Shown here piece by piece: positions 56,006 through 62,000 of a DNA stretch of 62,000 nucleotides (positions within the stretch are counted from its first letter, which is position 1; each line of letters starts with the position of its first letter). The stretch covers positions 68,751 through 130,750 of the forward strand of contig MNCI01022658.1 in assembly GCA_015680685.1 (NCBI GenBank). The letters run 5' to 3'. This stretch comes from Gnetum montanum (lineage: Eukaryota > Streptophyta > Gnetopsida > Gnetales > Gnetaceae). Position numbers and translations under genes: made by a program. The notes beneath the pieces were generated by a model. The model did no database searches. It was given only the letters and a program-made list of their open reading frames with translations, and was not told where the DNA came from.

Positions 56006-58785
56006 ATGATTATCTTATCTTGGAATTGTGCTAGTCTTTAGGGACTAGAGAAAACTCAATTTTTGAAAATAATGTTGTAAGAAAATGCTATGGATGTTGT
56101 TATTCTTCATGAGACAAAATTGGAAGTTTTTCTATGGGATTGCTAGCCTAGCTGGATAGGGTCTAAAGTTTCAACTTAAGGTTTTAGTAGAGGGTTGCTT
56201 TGTCTTTGGTGAAATAATCTAATTTTTAGGGTAGAATTTTTTCTCCTAATATGGTGGGTATCATGGGAAAAGGATTAAATATTTTAAATTTTTATGATCT
56301 TGTTATTAGCTCCTAGCGATAAGAGTTCAAAAAAAAGATATTGGAGCTTTGAGTTGAGAAGGATTAAGTTATTGGCAGAGATTAAAATTTCACAAAGAGA
56401 TGAGAGAAAAGGTTAAGCTCATCAACATAGAATGTGAAGAGTATTTTCTTTAATAACTTGGATCATATTGGGGATTTGGTAGAGCTTAGGATTCCCCTAT
56501 GTTATTTCACCTCAAAACAACCAACACTTGAGAACAAGTGGACAACCTCTTATCTTAACCAATGTTTTTCCCCAAGTCATGTTGGATTACTTACCACCTA
56601 ATTGAAAAGGCCTTTGCATGGGTATTTTTAGATCACATATGCATCCTTTGTGAATGGGGAAATAGGACTTTTTATAGATTAGCTTTTAAATTTGATAATG
56701 TCTAGCTTTCCAAGGAATTCTTTGGGACTAAGTTGTTGTAGATTTGGAACATGAAGGGGATTAGTTTTGAATCTCATGAAGCATTAGAGAAGCTTGAGGT
56801 ATTTTGATGATTTTTCTCTTAACAATAGAGGTAAACATGATTCTTAGTAATGTAAGCTACTTTGGACAAGGTGCACTAGATTTAGGGATAGGCAAATTCA
56901 TTATTGAAGTAAGACTCCATTATGTAAGATCTAGTTACAGTAGAGAACTAAGTAAGAACGTTGGATCATGAGGAGGAGGCCTAATGAAAACAACTTTCCA
57001 AGGAGAGATGATCAAAGAAAGGAGATTAAAATTATACCTACTTCCATATGATTACAAATAGGAGAAATCAAAGGAGATCCTTAATCAAATTCTTCCGAAA
57101 TGCCCAAGAGGATCTATAGGTTGCAGTTATTTATTTTCATAACTTGTATAATTAGAATGAGAGGATTAATCTTGAACTATTAGAAGGTATAATCCCTTGC
57201 TTGGTTTCCCTCATTGATAATGAGTTCTTACTAGGAAAACTCAATAGAGAGAAGATTCATTTAGTAGTGGTTGAGGCACCAAATCATAAAATTCTTGGGC
57301 TAGATGGATGGAACTCTAAATGCATCAAAGCTTATTAGGGAGCCATTGGAGGGGATTTTTATTATTATATTCAAGCAATTATTCAAGTATGGTACTTTTT
57401 CCAAAGCTTGGAATAATACCTTCATTGTCTTGCTGCCCAAGAGGAAGGAGGTGCAATCCCTGGGGGACTACAAGCCTATTAGTCTTTGTACAAGTTTTTA
57501 TAAAAAATTTTCCAAGATTTTGGTAAATCACCTAAAGCCCTTGCTACCCAATATTATAGAGGTGGATCAATTGGAATTCATCCTTGGGAGGAACATTATT
57601 AATAGTGTCATTGTGGCAAATGAGGCTTTGCATTAGGCTTACATTCAAAAATAGAAGCTTTGCTTTCTCAAAGTTATTTATCAAAAGCATATGATAGGAT
57701 GGACTGGGATACCTTACTTTGCACCTTGAAGAAGTGAAAATTTTGTAGAGCGTTTTTGTGAGTTGATCAGATTCATGCTTTCTACAGTTAGATTTCAAGT
57801 TTCCTTGAATGGACAAATATTGTAGCAATTTTGCATAGGGCAAGGCGTTCAACAAGGTGATTTTTTATCAACATATCTCTTTGCTATTGTTGTTGATAAC
57901 CTTTGTAGATGGATTGGAAAGTTGAATGTCATGTCCCAATTTCCCTAGAACCTTCATTCTCTTTTATATGTAGATGATACTATAATTTCTTTTCTATCAT
58001 TTGTCCCTTAGGCTAAAATGGTGATACAAGTGTTTAATGAATTTTGTTAGTTAATAGGGCTTGAAGTCAATTGGAACAAGACAAAGCTTTTCCATGTGGG
58101 GTGCCCAATAGAAAGGTTTGAGCATATCATGCATATTTTTGGATGTACTATTGGCTCGCTCCCAACTACATATTTAGGTAGCCTTTGTTCTACAAATAGA
58201 AATTAGCTAACAATTAGGATGGAGTGTTGGGAAAGATCCAGAAGAAGTTGGCCTCTTGAAAATATGTGTTTTTGTTTTCCGTGGGTAAGCTAACTCTAGT
58301 TAAATTTGTCCTTTCAAGCATTCCCATTGATAGTGCACTAGTTTTCAATCCCCCAACCCAATTTTTGTTGCAAGTTAATTATATTGTGAGGAAGTTTCTT
58401 TAATTTAGTGAGGAGGAGCTTCATCGATTTTATTTGATTACTTGGAATAAGGTGGCTATCCTAGTTCATGCAGCTGGTTGTGGACTTTAGGATTTTAGGA
58501 GGTAGGCTTGCATTTTGACTACAAAGCTAGCTTGGAAGGTTTGGTCTTGAGTAGAAAAGCTTTGGGTCAATTGTCTTTGGATGTGCTATCCTAATCTGTG
58601 GACTTGCTTGACCAGAGCCTTAGAGACCAAACCTTTTGGTAGAAAAAAATCATCACAAAATGATTGGAAATTTTTTTCTGAGGCAGTCACCCTCTTGCAT
58701 CAAGGTCCATGGCCACATGTCAAGGATTGGTTCAATAGGGGCAATGGAAAATTACATTAGTCTTTCATGATGATAATAAACATGG
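56006..58785 (+). pseudogene. LINE ORF2: endonuclease and reverse transcriptase
   Basis: ATG 56006: MIILSWNCASL and GLEKTQFLKIML, ENAMDVVILHETKLE, the start of an apurinic endonuclease domain. RT from about 57280: TFIVLLPKRKEVQSLGDYKP followed by ISLCTSFYKKFSKILVNHLK, RPLLPNIIEVDQLEFILGRN-like, YVDDTIIS box at about 57969-57992, and IGSLPTTYLG. The endonuclease would nick DNA and RT prime on it. Frameshifts and stops throughout. Confidence 0.8.
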
Positions 58786-58790
58786 CCAGT

Positions 58791-59510
58791 TGATGAAGTG
58801 TCATTAAGTCGATGCGTTGACGGGGCCGCGTATAAGTGGCCGCATCGACGAGCNNNNNNNNNNNNNNNNNNNNNNNNNNNNNNNNNNNNNNNNNNNNNNN
58901 NNNNNNNNNNNNNNNNNNNNNNNNNNNNNNNNNNNNNNNNNNNNNNNNNNNNNNNNNNNNNNNNNNNNNNNNNNNNNNNNNNNNNNNNNNNNNNNNNNNN
59001 NNNNNNNNNNNNNNNNNNNNNNNNNNNNNNNNNNNNNNNNNNNNNNNNNNNNNNNNNNNNNNNNNNNNNNNNNNNNNNNNNNNNNNNNNNNNNNNNNNNN
59101 NNNNNNNNNNNNNNNNNNNNNNNNNNNNNNNNNNNNNNNNNNNNNNNNNNNNNNNNNNNNNNNNNNNNNNNNNNNNNNNNNNNNNNNNNNNNNNNNNNNN
59201 NNNNNNNNNNNNNNNNNNNNNNNNNNNNNNNNNNNNNNNNNNNNNNNNNNNNNNNNNNNNNNNNNNNNNNNNNNNNNNNNNNNNNNNNNNNNNNNNNNNN
59301 NNNNNNNNNNNNNNNNNNNNNNNNNNNNNNNNNNNNNNNNNNNNNNNNNNNNNNNNNNNNNNNNNNNNNNNNNAGGTGGGAAGACAGTGAACTGCAATCA
59401 ACGTGTAATGATCTAGATACCACAACTAGCCTGTCCGCGGAGTTCGACAGGATCGTGCGTGAACGCTCGTATTTGTATGGTTGAGTGTAGGGGTACCTCA
59501 CCGCTCATCA
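58791..59510 (+). repeat. LTR K, inserted in LINE ORF2, with sequence gap
   Basis: Flanking CCAGT (58786-58790) and CCATT (59511-59515), one mismatch. Starts TGATGAAGTGTCATT like LTR G, ends GCTCATCA with sequence like LTR C. The middle is unknown; it may be a solo LTR or a full element collapsed into the gap. Confidence 0.7.
58854..59373. other. Assembly gap, 520 N
   Basis: Continuous N. All open frames across it are artefacts. Confidence 0.98.
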
Positions 59511-59515
59511 CCATT

Positions 59516-60330
59516 TCACCAAAATTCTTGACATCCTTAATAGACATAGTCTCCCTAATTCAGCCCATAAAGATACCTTGCATTTTTCTTTGACAAACCA
59601 TAGATAGTTGATCTCGAATCTTTACAGGAAATCCTTTGCCAAAGTGAGGGGATAAGACCTTATTTGGAGGTTGCATTGTCAATCAAAAGTGAGGTTTTTT
59701 GCTTTATTCTTGGCTCATCATGCAGTGCTCACTTAGGAAAAACTCCATCAACAAGGTTTTGCCATGGCCTCTTGGTATATGCTTTGCTATAAGAAGATTA
59801 AAATTGTGACACACTTTTTAAAGGTATGTCTATTTACAAAGATTGTAAGTCAATTTGTGTGCATGTGGATTGCGATCCTATGGAATCAGTATTAGGCAAT
59901 GATTACAAAAGGGTCTATAATTCAAAGCCACTTGCATGAGATTTCATTATGAGTGGAGGTCACCTAGGAGATTTGGCTTGAGCAGAATGCTTGCACTTTT
60001 CGTGCAAAGTACCTAAACTCTCTTTATAAATGCATCTTGAAAGCATTTGCCAACTTTTGCTTGTGGGAAAACATCTATGAATGCATGATGACAACATTTA
60101 ACACTCATGACTCTTTGCAAAATGAGCCAATGTGGTACTCATAAAATATATATTCTTATGCTTTTCTAAAATGCATACCCTCTATTTTAACTCAATTTTA
60201 CGATGTTGCACATGACTATTTTTTGGTTTTTGGTTTCAACGCCCTATACAAATGCTTGGAGCTTTTTGATTAGTTTAGGTGTTCATCTATTTTGTTAGAA
60301 GACTGCTGTAATTGCGGGTTTTAAGATTCC
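59516..60330 (+). pseudogene. LINE ORF2 C-terminal zinc region
   Basis: LHCQSKVRFFALFLAHHAVL and QGFAMASWYMLCY match the WK...KVxFFxWxxxHxAVLT...RG pattern of the zf-RVT domain that ends L1-type ORF2. It continues the frame cut at 58790. Confidence 0.7.
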
Positions 60331-60434
60331 CCCTCTCATTATATAAATAAACAAACTTTAAAAAAATTGCTAAATTAAAAGAATGTGACCTAAATGTCTT
60401 TTAAACTTATACTGACTAGCTTAGTTTAATACTG

Positions 60435-60548
60435 AATTGTCTCATCAAAAGCACGATGTATTCTTAATTTAACAGTGAATTGTCTCATCAAAAGCACGAT
60501 CTATTCTTAATTTAACAGTGAATTGTCTCATCAAAAGCACGATCTATT
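60435..60548 (+). repeat. 43-bp tandem repeat, 2.6 copies
   Basis: AATTGTCTCATCAAAAGCAC starts at 60435, 60478 and 60521; near-perfect copies. Confidence 0.9.
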
Positions 60549-61150
60549 GTCTGTGCTCGTAGTAATCCATACTCATGGCTGCATCGTTGTTAGCTACTGA
60601 TAACGATTGTTACAAACAATGTATTCTTTGATTCATGTGCGGTGGCTATTGGTACTGGCCCCGTCAACATCCGTAGAAGATGGAAATAATGGAAAAAGAT
60701 AAGAAAGAAAGTAAAGGCTGTGCATGTGAGTCACACATGATAGTGGCCCGTCTCTGGTCATTGTCTTTCTCCTTCTGCTGCGCGCACGCGCGTGGCACTA
60801 AAGCAAAGTAAGAATAAAGACAAAACAAAACAAATGGCTTTGGTCAGTTGCGTACCCACTCCTTAGTGGCAGCCTATGGATCAAAATCATTGCAGCTTTC
60901 ACACGCAGGGTACGTACATACATTTAGGTTTTCGCTTTACTCCTCGAAAGATTCATAATCAGACACTTTAATTTCAATGTGTGGCCCGCGCCAAAGTACT
61001 TGTCTCGAAGTTTTGAACCAAAAAAGCATTCTTGTCTCGAAATTCCAATATAAATTTCTTTTCCCTCCCATCTATGGGGCAAATAGTTGTGATTGTGATA
61101 AGGACTTTTTATAGACCGTAGGACCATGAAATCCCAATCAACAGGGAATT
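60549..61150 (+). other. Higher-complexity island without a gene
   Basis: More GC than the flanks, with an alternating GCGCGCACGCGCG at about 60780-60792 and CGTACGTACATACA near 60911. The 67-codon minus-strand frame at 61127-60924 has no recognised motif. Could be a promoter or gene remnant. Confidence 0.3.
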
Positions 61151-62000
61151 TGTTTGTTACCGCATAGATTTACAGCATAGACAGATCGGTTGGGATGAGA
61201 ACTATGCGATTCAAGTAATACTCTTAAAATATATCATTTATTGTATAACCTAATAATATTGGTTTTATAATGTTTCCTAGTAAATTCTAACTTAACTCAA
61301 AGGCAAAGCTTGAATCTCTGATACTAGATGAAACATCAGGTCAATAATTATTTTTTAAGCTATAATATTTTGACACGGAGGTAGAAGAGAGTACCCCTTG
61401 TTAATATTATCTAAGTTTAGGCCCTAACTCAATGAATTGGTGGAACAAGGGACTACTTGCTAATACAATCTAAGCTCATTAATTTGCAAAGCATTAACAT
61501 TTCTAAGCTTACATAAAACTAAGGTCACTTGGTACTTGTGAATTTGCATGCAACCTTGACATAATGTAAAATGATTTAGAAAGCAACTCACATGCTTTAA
61601 CCATTACATTGATGAACCTTACATGAATTAGAATTTCAATCTACCTAATAATAAAAAGGATCTAACCATAACCCATGGCATTGTAAATAGGGAATTAACC
61701 CTATTAAACACACAATATCAATTACATTTTACACTAATATGATAGAATAACCAAAATGTCTCCTAAACACTATTGTACATATCCAATGTTTTAATGCTGA
61801 CATGAATAAATTAGATGGCAATAAAAATTTAGGTTAAGGTAAGCATGAGATGAGATCTAAATTTTGCTTTGACTAAGATGGAATTCAAATTTTCTACATT
61901 TTGAAAGAGTTTTGATTACATTGGATATAGAAGCTTGAGGGCCATTATGAGTGATTCTTAGTAATGACCATTGATTTAGGAGTTCTGCATCTTCAAATAG
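61151..62000 (+). other. Unassigned AT-rich DNA
   Basis: Nothing recognised. Confidence 0.35.

Larger units (their letters stand above)
54690..60367 (+). mobile_element. L1-type LINE, decayed, interrupted by LTR K
   Basis: Order: ORF1 with a DUF4283-like domain and zinc knuckle, ORF2 with endonuclease, RT and C-terminal zinc region, then an A-rich end (AAACTTTAAAAAAATT near 60353). Stops and frameshifts throughout. LTR K splits ORF2 at 58790. The 5' boundary is uncertain. Confidence 0.75.

Noticed and set aside
58752-59501. Several long open frames across 58752-59501 on both strands
   Set aside because: They are made of N; no sequence supports them.

Overview
The window reads as repeat-dominated intergenic DNA of a large plant nuclear genome, most likely a gymnosperm. 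That origin is inferred from the AT-rich sequence, nested and decayed LTR retrotransposons, an L1-type LINE, tRNA-derived SINE-like sequences and a single convincing host gene. Nothing looks bacterial: there are no operons, ribosomal genes or CRISPR arrays. No species can be named from sequence alone.

Layout. 1-1636: 5' end of a minus-strand Athila-type (Ty3/gypsy) element, C-prime, inserted into the 5' LTR of element A. 1637-8245: element A (gag and protease, no reverse transcriptase or integrase). 8251-11640: LTR debris, the 3' end of element D (ORF3 tail plus LTR) and a lone LTR, E. 12210-13720: degenerate repeats. 13860-15815 and 24474-24743: a minus-strand ORF3 (element F), split by element B at 15821-24468 (gag, RT, RNase H, integrase; TSD ACTAT). 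26697-27449: a minus-strand gene for a secreted Tyr/Gly/Gln-rich protein. 28041-29374: a solo LTR of the H family upstream of that gene. 29760-31257: a non-LTR reverse-transcriptase relic. 31263-49166: element H (Tat-like Ty3/gypsy, LTRs of about 2.06 kb, TSD GTCTT), which contains element C (35919-44928), which contains solo LTR G (37143-38104). 49.6-51.8 kb: two SINE-like copies, an exon-like fragment and a second non-LTR RT relic. 54.7-60.4 kb: an L1-type LINE interrupted by LTR K and a 520-base N gap. 60.4-62 kb: a 43-bp tandem repeat and unassigned DNA.

The Athila-type families (A, B, C, C-prime and probably D, F) share one plan: tRNA-Asp primer site, gag with a CX2CX3HX4C knuckle, variable pol, a PPT-like motif just after the coding region, a long non-coding stretch with a conserved GCTTTGGGGAGGA block, a conserved CTAAT...AG splice-acceptor-like site, then either a short vestige or a long coiled-coil ORF3, the terminal PPT and the LTR. 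No copy is intact.

The most striking signals are: a gamma-glutamyltranspeptidase gene fragment inside both LTRs of element H; GATATC palindrome arrays with 14- or 17-bp periods at LTR starts; internal copies of the polypurine tract that co-vary with the terminal copy; and the shared splice-acceptor-like site before ORF3. Several single-N positions are misjoined contig ends.
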